Notes: generated by a model from the sequence alone, not told the origin. 64,000 nt of DNA from Periplaneta americana (GCF_040183065.1 NC_091120.1:73448708-73512707), one strand, 5' to 3'. Numbered from the stretch's first letter, positions 1 through 10,124 are shown. Translations and numbers: made by a program.

Positions 1-193
1 AGACACAAAGGGATACTTGCGCTTATGTCCAAATGTTTTCAGATAATTTCAGAAAGTGGTCTTACCTTAAACGCATGCAAATAAGATTCTTTTCGTTGCT
101 TTTATGAAAACAGTATAAATGAATTTGATATGATATGGTTGGGATATGTTGATAGATTAATGTTTAACTCTCTCATTACAGACAGCATAATTA

Positions 194-431
194 TGAAGAG
201 TTCATAGCCATAGTGGGCAAAGCTCCATTTATTAAAAACGGAGAAAACAAGAGTTAAAATTAAGTGAATACCATAATTCAATGAAATAAATAGCAAGTAA
301 TATAAAGTATGCACATTAAAACTAAATGATATGTAAATCTTCATTAAACTTTGGTAGTCACTTAACTTTAACCCTTGTTTTCTCCGTTTTTAATGAATGG
401 CGCTTGACCCACTATGGCTGTGAACCCTTCA
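194..431. mobile_element. TA-flanked MITE with ~70 bp terminal inverted repeats
   Basis: The left arm (194-267) and right arm (360-431) are inverted copies sharing the motif AGCCATAGTGGG and a stretch around ACGGAGAAAACAAG. TA dinucleotides flank both ends (192-193 and 432-433), as expected for Tc1/mariner-type insertions. There is no coding capacity. The family is inferred from structure only. Confidence 0.7.
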
Positions 432-435
432 TATA

Positions 436-1406
436 CAAGGTGGAAGGAAACCTATTATATTAATTCACATTAATATGAGGAATCCGAATCACGCGAAGTG
501 GGTAGGCACTGTATACACACATACACAATTCATAGTGGTAATAGATGAAGTCAATGCGAACAAGTTTTGTCAAATACCTACGTTTTTTATACGTCCAATA
601 ATTTCGAGAATACGAAATGTAACGTGTTACAAAGCTACAACGCTCCATGAGGTCATTGCTTCCAGTGGGGTTGAGCGTAACTGTAATCATCCATTCCGCA
701 AGACTTACGAAAGGAGAATGTAAACCAAAAACGTCTCATCACATACTTTTCAATCAAATTACTGTAGATGAAAACAAAGTATTGAATCAATTAATTATGC
801 AAATTGTTTGGTTTTTAACATTCTTTATTATGCTATGACCACTTTAACTCTAAAATTTAATACCATGAAACTTATTTAACATTCACAGTATCTGTTGATT
901 TCTATGCTTTTTACGTAATTAAAAACTAGTAAAGAATGTACATTCTTATAAAACAAAACTATTTCGATTCAAGATTCCTTTACATTAATTGATACAAACT
1001 CAAAATAACATTAATTACGAATACACATTCTGTAACTCAATCTTCATTTAAGTTATTATCTTTGAAGAAATTAGAAGTTAATTCAGAAACGAAATTAAGT
1101 TTACAGTAATGTTGAGTAATGTGTTAAGTGCTACGAATGTAGACTACAGTAATGTGATGGAAACTATCTTATGAGACGTTTTTGTTTACATTCTCTACTC
1201 GCAAATCTTGCGGAGAGGATAATTGTTGTTACACTCATCCCCACTGCAGAGCAATGACCTCAAGGAGCGTTGTAGCGTTACAACACGTTACATTCATATT
1301 TTCAAAATTATTGGACGTATCAAAAACTTATTTGACAAAACTTGTTCGCATTGACTTCATCTATTACCTCCATGAATTAATGTAATAGGTTCCCTTCCAC
1401 CCTATG
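436..1406. mobile_element. TA-flanked 971 bp non-autonomous element with long inverted repeats
   Basis: About 240-310 bp at each end (about 436-745 and 1165-1406) are inverted copies, with GGTGGAAGG near both tips and AGACGTTTTTG at the inner edges. TA flanks both ends (434-435 and 1407-1408). The left arm carries about 70 bp (around 465-530) missing from the right arm. It abuts the preceding MITE with only TATA between them. No open frame is recognisable; small ORFs here are not conserved proteins. Confidence 0.7.
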
Positions 1407-1434
1407 TATAAAGTACTGAGGCACTGCAAAAAAA

Positions 1435-1790
1435 AAATCAAATTATTACATAGGAAGAAAGGAAATAATAAACGAAAGAAATAAGGAAAGAAAAAAAAGA
1501 GAAAGATAAAAGAAGAAATAGATAAAAATGAAAGCAAAGACAGAAATGAAGAAAAGAAGAAAGGAAAGAAAGACAAAATACAGAAATAAAGGAATAAAGA
1601 AAGAAAGAACAAGGATGGAAATAGAGAAAGGAAGAACAAAGAAAAGAGAAAGCATGGAAGAAAGAAAAGTAGATGGGAAGAAAGACAGAAAGGATGAAGG
1701 GAAGAAAGGCAGAAAGGAAGAAAGTATTGCAAAAAGAAATACATGAAGGAAGAAAGAAAGAAATGAAGGAATAAAAAACAAAAAAGAGAG
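1435..1790. repeat. Purine-rich (GAAA-type) low-complexity tract
   Basis: Plus-strand A/G-rich, imperfect AAAG/GAAA repeats. Long open frames on both strands here, rich in K/R/E or F/L/S, are artefacts of the composition. Confidence 0.9.
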
Positions 1791-2285
1791 TAGTGGTAGT
1801 AGTGACTGAGGAGATAAGATTGCCATAAAGCAGCTCTGTGTTTTCATACTCATATTTAACACAATTCTCATATATATATTCATAGCATCATATTTAAAGA
1901 TACTTAAAATACTCACTAATCATTTGATATATAAATCATAAATTCATAACATCCATTTTCCACGCAATTTTGTAATAATATACTTCGCATTTCATACACA
2001 ACATAAATCGCCATATTGTAAACAGTTAACCTCAAATCAACACTTTGGTCACTATTCCCGACCTTTTCTTCTTTTAACTTGAGTAATTCTTAACTCATAA
2101 GTTGACTAATTTTAAGGCTCTTTGTTATTTGTAAAGTTGAAATATTTAATTGATACATAAGTAGGCTTAATTGTAACACTAATATAGAACGTGTTTACAT
2201 ATTTTAACAAGGACTAGGCTAAATTATTAATAGCACATTTCAATATAAATACTATTGTTGGTTAAGAAATTGCGTGTGTTAAATA
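1791..2285. other. AT-rich sequence, no gene seen
   Basis: Lies between the end of the direct repeat and the first LINE 5' UTR monomer. It may be the distal LINE 5' UTR or its target; I see no duplication marking the LINE 5' end. Confidence 0.5.
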
Positions 2286-2612
2286 ACATAAATAGTGAAG
2301 TTGCATCAAGACTGAAATATAAGTGCAGTGAAGTGACGTATCGTGTAGATTAACGTCGACAAGTGTTGTACCGGATAGTGAAGTGATAAAGTGTAGTGTT
2401 GGTCCATTGAAATATTGTAGTGTGGGGATACTTCAAAGTAGAAATAATTTAAAACATAAATAGTGAAGTTTCATCTAGACCGAAATATAAGTGCAGTGAC
2501 GTGTCGTGTAGTTTCAACGTCGAAAAGTGTGGTATAGTGAAGTGATAAAGTGTAGTGTTGGCCTATTGAAATATTATAGTGTGGTGATACTAAAGGGTAG
2601 AAATAACCTAAA
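2286..2612 (+). promoter_or_regulatory. Two tandem 5' UTR monomers of the LINE (~168 and ~159 bp)
   Basis: Copies at 2286-2453 and 2454-2612 share ACATAAATAGTGAAGTT, AAATATAAGTGCAGTGA and AGTGAAGTGATAAAGTG in the same order, with scattered differences. They end about 75 bp before ORF1. By analogy with monomeric promoters of some LINEs they may drive transcription; that role is inference. Confidence 0.8.
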
Positions 2613-2686
2613 ACTAATATACGTAAGTACATTAAATTGAAAAGTGAGTGAAATTGAATTTGTAAATAAGGTACAGTATATACATA

Positions 2687-3745
2687 ATGTGTGCTATGGC
2701 TGCTCTGTCTGGAAACTGTCGTAGTTGTAGAAGGATTGTAGTGAAAGGATTGGTATGTAATAATTGTAATTTCTGTTTTCATTGGAAATGTATAGATATA
2801 GATCCTGATAATTTTGTTGACAAAGGTAGTTGGGAATGTAGTGATTGTATATATGATAGAAAGATGCGCGATCAACTGGAGAGAATCAGAGCCCTAGAAT
2901 TGGAATTAGATGAGGCAAAGTGTGAAATTAATAAATTGAGAGCTTTGAAGGATAGCATTAGTGTTTCGAATAAAGAGAGATCTCACACTTGGATGAAACC
3001 GAAGAATTCCAAATCTAGGAGTAGACGTTTCTCTGCGGATGATGCTGCATCAATCAAACTGACCAACAAATTCAGTGCTCTTCAAGCAATGAATGTTGAT
3101 CAGGAGAACTCAGACCCAGTATCGACACTAGTAAAGGTAAGTCAGAAAACAGATAAGGTTAATGATTGTAGGAGTAAAGTATTGATTTTAGGAAGCAGCC
3201 ATGCAAGAGGTATTTCCTCACTTTTGAAGTCGAAACTGGGCGATGAGTTTGAAGTATCTAGTGTATGTAAGCCTAATGCTCCTCTCAAGAATGTTGTTGA
3301 GGATATGATGAAATTGAGTTCAGAATTTTCTAAGAGGGATCATGTAGTTATAGTGGGTGGGCCAGGTAATAGTATTGATAACGATTGTAACTATTCTATT
3401 GAGAAAGATGTCAACAACATAATTGAGATGAGCAGCCATACCAATGTGGGATTTCTCAGTCTTTTCAGCAGGTACGACAAGCCGTATCTTCACAGGAGGG
3501 TGCGGAGCGTGAATATGCGGCTTGAGCGGGCTCTGATGAGACCTGGGGCATCACACATTGGTTTGATAGATGTAAGCCCTATAAGAAGGTATGAATATAC
3601 GTCACATGGCCTGCATCTGAATGGTAGAGGCAAGGAGCACCTTTCGGTTCTTATTGCTAATAGCATCAGAGGCAGCCATGTTAAAAAGCAGAGTTGTAAT
3701 ATTCCTGTGTTAGTTAATGCTAGGGCTTCTCCTTTTTTAGGTTAA
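2687..3745 (+). CDS. LINE ORF1 protein: PHD finger, coiled coil, SGNH/GDSL esterase-like domain
   Basis: 352 aa. The N-terminal PHD-type zinc finger has C11, C14, C24, C27, H32, C35, C51 and C54 in C4HC3 order. Residues about 60-95 are heptad-like and charged (coiled coil). The SGNH-like domain begins with VLILGSSHARG (G169, S170-S171) and ends with HGLHLNGRGK (H310 likely catalytic). The usual Asp three residues before the His is His307 here, which as far as I recall is common in arthropod ORF1 homologues. In CR1 elements such proteins bind nucleic acid and help form the retrotransposition particle. The start is the first ATG; a second Met lies three codons on. Intact. Confidence 0.85.
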   Translation: MCAMAALSGNCRSCRRIVVKGLVCNNCNFCFHWKCIDIDPDNFVDKGSWECSDCIYDRKMRDQLERIRALELELDEAKCEINKLRALKDSISVSNKERSHTWMKPKNSKSRSRRFSADDAASIKLTNKFSALQAMNVDQENSDPVSTLVKVSQKTDKVNDCRSKVLILGSSHARGISSLLKSKLGDEFEVSSVCKPNAPLKNVVEDMMKLSSEFSKRDHVVIVGGPGNSIDNDCNYSIEKDVNNIIEMSSHTNVGFLSLFSRYDKPYLHRRVRSVNMRLERALMRPGASHIGLIDVSPIRRYEYTSHGLHLNGRGKEHLSVLIANSIRGSHVKKQSCNIPVLVNARASPFLG

Positions 3746-3765
3746 ACCTCCCACCGGTAAGGTGT

Positions 3766-6699
3766 TTGAAACAAGTTCAACTAAATTGTAAATGCTCTGA
3801 TGTTTCTAGTAATGAACACAGTAACTTCACTATTTTCCATCAAAATATTAGGGGATTAAAACAAAAAACTGATGAATTGATCACTTCTTTAGCAACTCAA
3901 AAGCATAAACCTCAGATATTATGTATAACTGAACATCACATGAAGCAACAGGAAATACTACAACTGTCTTTACATGGATATGTATTAGGTTCCCATTTCT
4001 GTAGACATGTCTTCCAAAAAGGGGGTGCCTGTATTTTTATCAGAGAGGATCTATTATTTAGTAAAATTGATATATCTGATTTTTGCCTTGAACAAGATAT
4101 TGAAATCTGTGGAATACAAATTGGTTATGAGATATCAAATTTAATTATCTTATGTGTTTATAGGGCGCCAATGGGAGATTATAAGAAATTTACAACTAAC
4201 TTAGATTCATTATTGAAAAGACTTTATAAACCACATACCGAATTTGTAATCTGTGGTGACATAAACATAGATTATCTATCAGAAAGCTCACGTAAAAGAA
4301 AATTAAACTCACTTCTTGAAACTTATAATCTTAGTCACACAGTAAGTTTTCCAACCAGAACACAAGCTGGAAGTAGTACTGCCATTGATAATATATTTAT
4401 AGATAAAAGTAGATTGAATTCCTATTCAACAGTACCATTAGTCAATGGCCTGTCTGATCACGATGCACAAATTCTAAGTGTTTTCAATATGAGTGAAAAA
4501 TTCCAAAGTGTTAATCTAAAAATAAAAAAAAGGATTATAAATGCTGAATCTCTTCATCATTTAAATACATGTCTACAAAATGAATCTTGGGAAAATGTAT
4601 ATAGTACCGATACCATTGATATTAATACTAAATTTAATGCATTTTTCACTACATTTACGAATTATTTCAATGAATGTTTTCCAGTCAAGGTGGTGAAAAA
4701 ATGTAAAAGTAAAAACACGTGGATAACTCAGGGAATTAAAATATCATGTACTAGAAAAAGGAATCTATATTTAATGAGTAGGAATAGTGATGATCCTCAT
4801 GTTCTTAATTACTACAAGAATTACTGTAAAACTTTGACAAAAGTTATAAAAGATGCAAAGAAAATGTATCTGAATGAAAAAATACAAAATTCAGATAATA
4901 AGATTAAAACTATTTGGGATATTATTAAAAATGAAACTAATCGATATTCAAAGAGTGAAAATATTACTTGCATTAAAATCAATGATAGTAAAATAGATAA
5001 CCCAAAATCAATTGCAAATCATTTTAACGACTTCTATATAAATATTATTCAGAACTTAAACATTCAAGATTGTGCAGAAGATGCTGCACTTGGTTACCTA
5101 ACTGATGCATTTAACACTGAGTTTTTAGGTCTCAAATTTATTCCCACTACCGCAGCAGAAATCATGCATGTGATAAAACAACTAAAAACAAAATATTCCT
5201 CTGGATATGATGAAATTCCAAGTAAGGTTCTGAAAGCTTGTTCTGAAATATTATCCCCTCCGTTAAGCTATCTATGCAATTTGTCAATGCAATGTGGTAT
5301 TTTTCCAGAAAGACTCAAATATTCAATAGTAAAACCAATATACAAAAAGGGAGATAAATGTACTATTGCTAATTACAGACCCATATCATTATTAACAACA
5401 TTTTCAAAAGTGTTTGAGAAAGTTATGTATAATAGATTATATCATTATCTGGAGTCCAACAATATATTAGTTTTAGAACAGTTTGGATTTAGAAAACAAA
5501 AATCGACAGAGAATGCTGCTTTTAGTTTGGTGGATGAAATACTAAATTCATTAAATTCGAAACTACATGTAGGTGGGATTTTTTGTGACTTGGCTAAAGC
5601 ATTTGATTGTGTAGACCATAGTATATTAGTAAAAAAATTGAAGTTTTATGGCATTAAAGATGAGATGTTGGGTTGGTTTACATCGTACTTATCAAATAGA
5701 AAACAAAAAGTAGAAATAAATGTACCAAATAGTCATAAAGTTACTTATTCAGAATTTAGAAATATTAAACATGGTGTTCCGCAGGGGTCAATTTTAGGTC
5801 CATTGTTGTTTCTAGTTTATATTAATGATTTAGCCTTGACCATAAACAATTCATCCCATGTAATTTTATTTGCAGATGATACAAGTGTAATTATTTCAAG
5901 CAAACAATACGATCATTTTATAAACACTTCTAATACAGTGCTGAATCTAATGAATGAATGGTTCCATGCAAATAAACTAGCACTTAATGTTGATAAAACC
6001 AGTGCAGTCAAATTTAGTACACACAATAGTGCTCAGGTTTCCTACAGTATTCGATTAAATGGAACTCATCTCAAAGAATCTATAAGCACAAAGTTTCTTG
6101 GTTTAGAATTGGATAATCACTTGAACTGGAAAACGCATATAGAATGTATTACTCGTAAATTGAGCTCTGCCTGTTATGCATTAAGATCCTTATCTACTAT
6201 TGGTGATATAAACTTACTCAAAATGTCATACTTTGCATATTTTCACTCTGTAATGAAATATGGCTTAATATTCTGGGGTAACTCGTCTGAAGCTAAACAC
6301 GTTTTTGTTTTACAAAAGAAAGCTATAAGAATAATGGCCGGTGTGCATAAAAGGACCTCATGTAAAAATATTTTCCGAAACTTAGAAATCTTGACTTTAC
6401 CTTGTGAATACATTCTTTCCGTAATGATGCTGTATATTAAGAACCAAGATAAATTCAGTACTAATCAAGACATTCATCATTTTAATACAAGACATAAATC
6501 AGATCTTCATCTACCCTCTGTTAGTCTAAGCTGTTTTAAAAAAGGAGTTCGCTATTCATGTATAACAGTCTTCAATGCACTGCCTAATTATCTTAAAGAT
6601 TTGAAGAACAACGAGAAAAGGTTCAGAAAAGAATTAACCAAATTTCTACATACTCATACCTTCTACACAATTGATGAATTGTTTATGCTTGTGAATTGA
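3766..6699 (+). CDS. LINE ORF2 protein: AP-like endonuclease and reverse transcriptase
   Basis: 977 aa, no stops. The endonuclease occupies about residues 20-240, with FHQNIRGLK, CITEHHM (catalytic Glu), FVICGDINIDYL, AIDNIFID and GLSDHDAQ. The reverse transcriptase spans about 520-790, with NYRPISLLTTFSKVFEK, FGFRKQKSTENAAF, DLAKAFDCVDHS, GVPQGSILGPLLFLVYIND and the active-site FADD (A703, D704, D705). A C-terminal region of about 190 aa lacks RNase H. It nicks target DNA and reverse-transcribes its own RNA. It starts 20 bp after the ORF1 stop, so re-initiation is likely. The length matches full CR1/L2 ORF2 proteins. Confidence 0.93.
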   Translation: MKQVQLNCKCSDVSSNEHSNFTIFHQNIRGLKQKTDELITSLATQKHKPQILCITEHHMKQQEILQLSLHGYVLGSHFCRHVFQKGGACIFIREDLLFSKIDISDFCLEQDIEICGIQIGYEISNLIILCVYRAPMGDYKKFTTNLDSLLKRLYKPHTEFVICGDINIDYLSESSRKRKLNSLLETYNLSHTVSFPTRTQAGSSTAIDNIFIDKSRLNSYSTVPLVNGLSDHDAQILSVFNMSEKFQSVNLKIKKRIINAESLHHLNTCLQNESWENVYSTDTIDINTKFNAFFTTFTNYFNECFPVKVVKKCKSKNTWITQGIKISCTRKRNLYLMSRNSDDPHVLNYYKNYCKTLTKVIKDAKKMYLNEKIQNSDNKIKTIWDIIKNETNRYSKSENITCIKINDSKIDNPKSIANHFNDFYINIIQNLNIQDCAEDAALGYLTDAFNTEFLGLKFIPTTAAEIMHVIKQLKTKYSSGYDEIPSKVLKACSEILSPPLSYLCNLSMQCGIFPERLKYSIVKPIYKKGDKCTIANYRPISLLTTFSKVFEKVMYNRLYHYLESNNILVLEQFGFRKQKSTENAAFSLVDEILNSLNSKLHVGGIFCDLAKAFDCVDHSILVKKLKFYGIKDEMLGWFTSYLSNRKQKVEINVPNSHKVTYSEFRNIKHGVPQGSILGPLLFLVYINDLALTINNSSHVILFADDTSVIISSKQYDHFINTSNTVLNLMNEWFHANKLALNVDKTSAVKFSTHNSAQVSYSIRLNGTHLKESISTKFLGLELDNHLNWKTHIECITRKLSSACYALRSLSTIGDINLLKMSYFAYFHSVMKYGLIFWGNSSEAKHVFVLQKKAIRIMAGVHKRTSCKNIFRNLEILTLPCEYILSVMMLYIKNQDKFSTNQDIHHFNTRHKSDLHLPSVSLSCFKKGVRYSCITVFNALPNYLKDLKNNEKRFRKELTKFLHTHTFYTIDELFMLVN

Positions 6700-7435
6700 A
6701 TTATTCTACTTAAATGACATGTACAATTTTATATAGCTCAACTAAAATATGTTTTTATATTGACTTAATCTGTTTACTATGTATTGTATTTTTTGTTTAG
6801 CATAACTGATGAATTGTATGTACTGTAAATTGAATAGTATACTGTATAGGTCAACTGATGAATTGTTTAAGCTTATAAATTGAATTAATCTACTTCATAT
6901 GAATTGTATAGCTTAACGAAAATAAGTTTGTAAATTGAACTAATTTGATTGTATATGTTTGTATAGTTTGGCTGATGAATTGTATATGTTCTTAAATGAT
7001 TACTAGTCAGTGTAGCTCTACTGATGAATTGTATACAGACCTACTGTAAATTGAATGGTAATATGTATAGCTCAACTGATGAATTGTTTATGATTATAAA
7101 TTGAATTAATCTACTTGATATTAATTGCACAAATTTGTATAGCTTAATGAAAGTATGCTACTTTGTATTGTATATATTTGTATAGATTTGGCCGATGAAT
7201 TGTATATGCTTTAAATTGAATAGTAATCTATATAGCTCTACTGATAAATTGTTTGTTTGTAATTTGAAGAAGTTTGCATGATATGTATTATCAATTTCTG
7301 TATATCACAACTGGTTGAATTGTTTATGCCTTAAATTTAATTAAATTGTTTTGTATTATAATATAGCTCAACTTATGAATGATCGTTTGCGTTTGTAAAT
7401 TTAATAATCTGATTGGCTATGTATTGTATACTTTT
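6671..7435 (+). repeat. Degenerate tandem repeats in the LINE 3' UTR, related to the end of ORF2
   Basis: The motif CTGATGAATTGTTTATGC followed by AAATTGAAT and ATCTACTT recurs about nine times (near 6671, 6805, 6850, 6970, 7020, 7075, 7190, 7238 and 7310), with a larger spacing of about 180-225 bp. The first copy is the coding end of ORF2 (IDELFMLVN and stop). The array looks built from duplications of the ORF2 terminus. Confidence 0.75.
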
Positions 7436-7439
7436 AGTA

Positions 7440-7735
7440 GAGCCATCGATGTTGGTCAGTCGACAGACTCGCTGGGCTGCTGATCCGGAGCTGCGTTCGG
7501 GCTTGGGTTGGACCCCCCTTTGGACTTTGGTTTCTTCGGAGGTTTTCCCCAGCCGTGGGACTGAAGCCGGATGGTCTATGGCGAGTCCTTGACATCAACC
7601 CCTTTGATTTGATTACCCCCTTTGATTTGATTACCTGGTTGGGTTTTTCCGAGGTTTCCCCCACCGAAAAGGCAAATGCCGGGTAATATTTTGGCGAATC
7701 CTCGGACCTCATCTCATCTCACTACATCTCGCCAA
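7440..7735 (+). mobile_element. tRNA-derived SINE in the LINE 3' UTR
   Basis: GC-rich segment unlike the LINE around it. It has a tRNA-like head ending near a box-B-like GCGTTCGGGCTTGGG, then the SINE body with TACCTGGTTGGGTTTTTCCG, AATGCCGGGTAAT and GGCGAATCCTCGG. The 14-base motif CCCCTTTGATTTGA is duplicated inside it. Related bodies recur elsewhere in this window. No clear target duplication. Confidence 0.7.
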
Positions 7736-7942
7736 AATGTAAAAAAATGTAAAAAAATGTAAAAAAATGTAAAAAAATTGTACAAAATTGTAAAAATTGT
7801 AGAAAATTACTAAATTGTAAAACTATAAAAATTTGTAAAAATTGTAATTGTAATATTGTAAAATGTTGACATGTTCCACATCTTAAAGCTTCATTGCTCA
7901 TGTAAGATCTATGGAATAAAATAAATGAATGAATGAATGAAT
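7736..7942 (+). repeat. A/T-rich simple repeats and microsatellite tail of the LINE
   Basis: Repeats of TGTAAAAAAA grade into ATTGTAAA units, then a short unique stretch with CTCATGTAAGATCTATGG, then AATAAAATAAATGAATGAAT. L2/CR1 elements typically end in such short repeats. Confidence 0.75.
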
Positions 7943-8331
7943 TCCTGCCACTACCGGCGTTATCGTACGTATCGGTACGTACTCTTCAGAATGAACGCCG
8001 TACTTGCTAGGCAACTTCTCTGCCTCATAGGTTATACACCTCTGCGGAAGTGTAGGAAGATCGAATTCTCTAGGCTCATCGGCTAGCCACATGACGGCAT
8101 ACAGCGAGCCATGACACACTTTGAACTGAACACCCAGTAGACACAAAGGGATACTTGCGCTTATGTCCAAATGTTTTCAGATAATTTCAGAAAGTGGTCT
8201 TACCTTAAACGCATGCAAATAAGATTCTTTTCGTTGCTTTTATGAAAACAGTATAAATGAATTTGATATGATATGGTTGGGATATGTTGATAGATTAATG
8301 TTTAACTCTCTCATTACAGACAGCATAATTA

Positions 8332-8569
8332 TGAAGAGTTCATAGCCATAGTGGGCAAAGCTCCATTTATTAAAAACGGAGAAAACAAGAGTTAAAATTA
8401 AGTGAATACCATAATTCAATGAAATAAATAGCAAGTAATATAAAGTATGCACATTAAAACTAAATGATATGTAAATCTTCATTAAACTTTGGTAGTCACT
8501 TAACTTTAACCCTTGTTTTCTCCGTTTTTAATGAATGGCGCTTGACCCACTATGGCTGTGAACCCTTCA
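8332..8569. mobile_element. TA-flanked MITE (copy B of 194-431)
   Basis: Same arms and TA flanks as the element at 194-431, shifted by 8138. Confidence 0.7.
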
Positions 8570-8573
8570 TATA

Positions 8574-9544
8574 CAAGGTGGAAGGAAACCTATTATATTA
8601 ATTCACATTAATATGAGGAATCCGAATCACGCGAAGTGGGTAGGCACTGTATACACACATACACAATTCATAGTGGTAATAGATGAAGTCAATGCGAACA
8701 AGTTTTGTCAAATACCTACGTTTTTTATACGTCCAATAATTTCGAGAATACGAAATGTAACGTGTTACAAAGCTACAACGCTCCATGAGGTCATTGCTTC
8801 CAGTGGGGTTGAGCGTAACTGTAATCATCCATTCCGCAAGACTTACGAAAGGAGAATGTAAACCAAAAACGTCTCATCACATACTTTTCAATCAAATTAC
8901 TGTAGATGAAAACAAAGTATTGAATCAATTAATTATGCAAATTGTTTGGTTTTTAACATTCTTTATTATGCTATGACCACTTTAACTCTAAAATTTAATA
9001 CCATGAAACTTATTTAACATTCACAGTATCTGTTGATTTCTATGCTTTTTACGTAATTAAAAACTAGTAAAGAATGTACATTCTTATAAAACAAAACTAT
9101 TTCGATTCAAGATTCCTTTACATTAATTGATACAAACTCAAAATAACATTAATTACGAATACACATTCTGTAACTCAATCTTCATTTAAGTTATTATCTT
9201 TGAAGAAATTAGAAGTTAATTCAGAAACGAAATTAAGTTTACAGTAATGTTGAGTAATGTGTTAAGTGCTACGAATGTAGACTACAGTAATGTGATGGAA
9301 ACTATCTTATGAGACGTTTTTGTTTACATTCTCTACTCGCAAATCTTGCGGAGAGGATAATTGTTGTTACACTCATCCCCACTGCAGAGCAATGACCTCA
9401 AGGAGCGTTGTAGCGTTACAACACGTTACATTCATATTTTCAAAATTATTGGACGTATCAAAAACTTATTTGACAAAACTTGTTCGCATTGACTTCATCT
9501 ATTACCTCCATGAATTAATGTAATAGGTTCCCTTCCACCCTATG
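8574..9544. mobile_element. TA-flanked long-inverted-repeat element (copy B of 436-1406)
   Basis: Identical to the element at 436-1406, including the extra ~70 bp in the left arm, so the duplication came after both insertions. Confidence 0.7.
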
Positions 9545-9572
9545 TATAAAGTACTGAGGCACTGCAAAAAAA

Positions 9573-10003
9573 AAATCAAATTATTACATAGGAAGAAAGG
9601 AAATAATAAACGAAAGAAATAAGGAAAGAAAAAAAAGAGAAAGATAAAAGAAGAAATAGATAAAAATGAAAGCAAAGACAGAAATGAAGAAAAGAAGAAA
9701 GGAAAGAAAGACAAAATACAGAAATAAAGGAATAAAGAAAGAAAGAACAAGGATGGAAATAGAGAAAGGAAGAACAAAGAAAAGAGAAAGCATGGAAGAA
9801 AGAAAAGTAGATGGGAAGAAAGACAGAAAGGATGAAGGGAAGAAAGGCAGAAAGGAAGAAAGTATTGCAAAAAGAAATACATGAAGGAAGAAAGAAAGAA
9901 ATGAAGGAATAAAAAACAAAAAAGAGAGAAGAAAAAGAGAAAAACAGAAAGGAACTGAGAAAGAATGGAACAAAGAAGATAGAAACAGATATAGGAAGAG
10001 ATA

Positions 10004-10039
<36 letters not shown>

Positions 10040-10040
10040 A

Positions 10041-10091
<51 letters not shown>
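9573..10091. repeat. Purine-rich tract ending in pure (AAAG)n
   Basis: Imperfect AG-rich repeat becoming near-perfect AAAG from about 10000 to 10091. The long minus-strand open frame of F, L and S is an artefact. Confidence 0.92.
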
Positions 10092-10124
10092 GAGTGTTCA
10101 ACTGTTAGGTTACCCAGTGTCTGT

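Larger units (their letters stand above)
1..1790. repeat. Direct repeat, copy A (1.79 kb, seemingly identical to 8139-9928)
   Basis: Every stretch I compared between this copy and 8139-9928 is the same base for base at a constant offset of 8138, including all six-frame peptides. Identity stops abruptly at 1790/9928 inside a purine-rich tract. The left limit of copy A is off the window. It contains two MITE-like elements and a purine-rich tract, and no gene. Either a very recent tandem duplication of an 8.1 kb unit that includes the LINE, or an assembly duplication, would explain it. Confidence 0.93.
2286..7942 (+). mobile_element. Near-complete CR1/L2-type non-LTR retrotransposon (LINE)
   Basis: In order: tandem 5' UTR monomers, ORF1 with PHD finger and SGNH esterase-like domain, a 20 bp gap, ORF2 with endonuclease and reverse transcriptase, a long repetitive 3' UTR containing a SINE, and a 3' end in short ATGA/TGAA repeats. 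A PHD/esterase ORF1 and a microsatellite 3' tail are established hallmarks of CR1/L2-clade LINEs. Both ORFs are open throughout, so the copy looks young and possibly competent. The exact 5' end is uncertain. Confidence 0.85.
8139..9928. repeat. Direct repeat, copy B
   Basis: Same sequence as 1-1790. Here the purine tract continues to 10091, so this copy looks like the continuous original and copy A like one cut within the tract. The 196 bp between the LINE tail and this copy (7943-8138) is unique in the window and should lie left of position 1 if the whole unit is in tandem. Confidence 0.93.

Noticed and set aside
1364-1916. Long minus-strand open frames rich in F, L and S, and plus-strand K/R/E frames (also 9502-10101)
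   Set aside because: They translate a purine-rich simple repeat and have no conserved domain or codon pattern.
2471-2875. 134 aa minus-strand open frame
   Set aside because: It is a shadow across the LINE 5' monomers and ORF1 with no recognisable motif.
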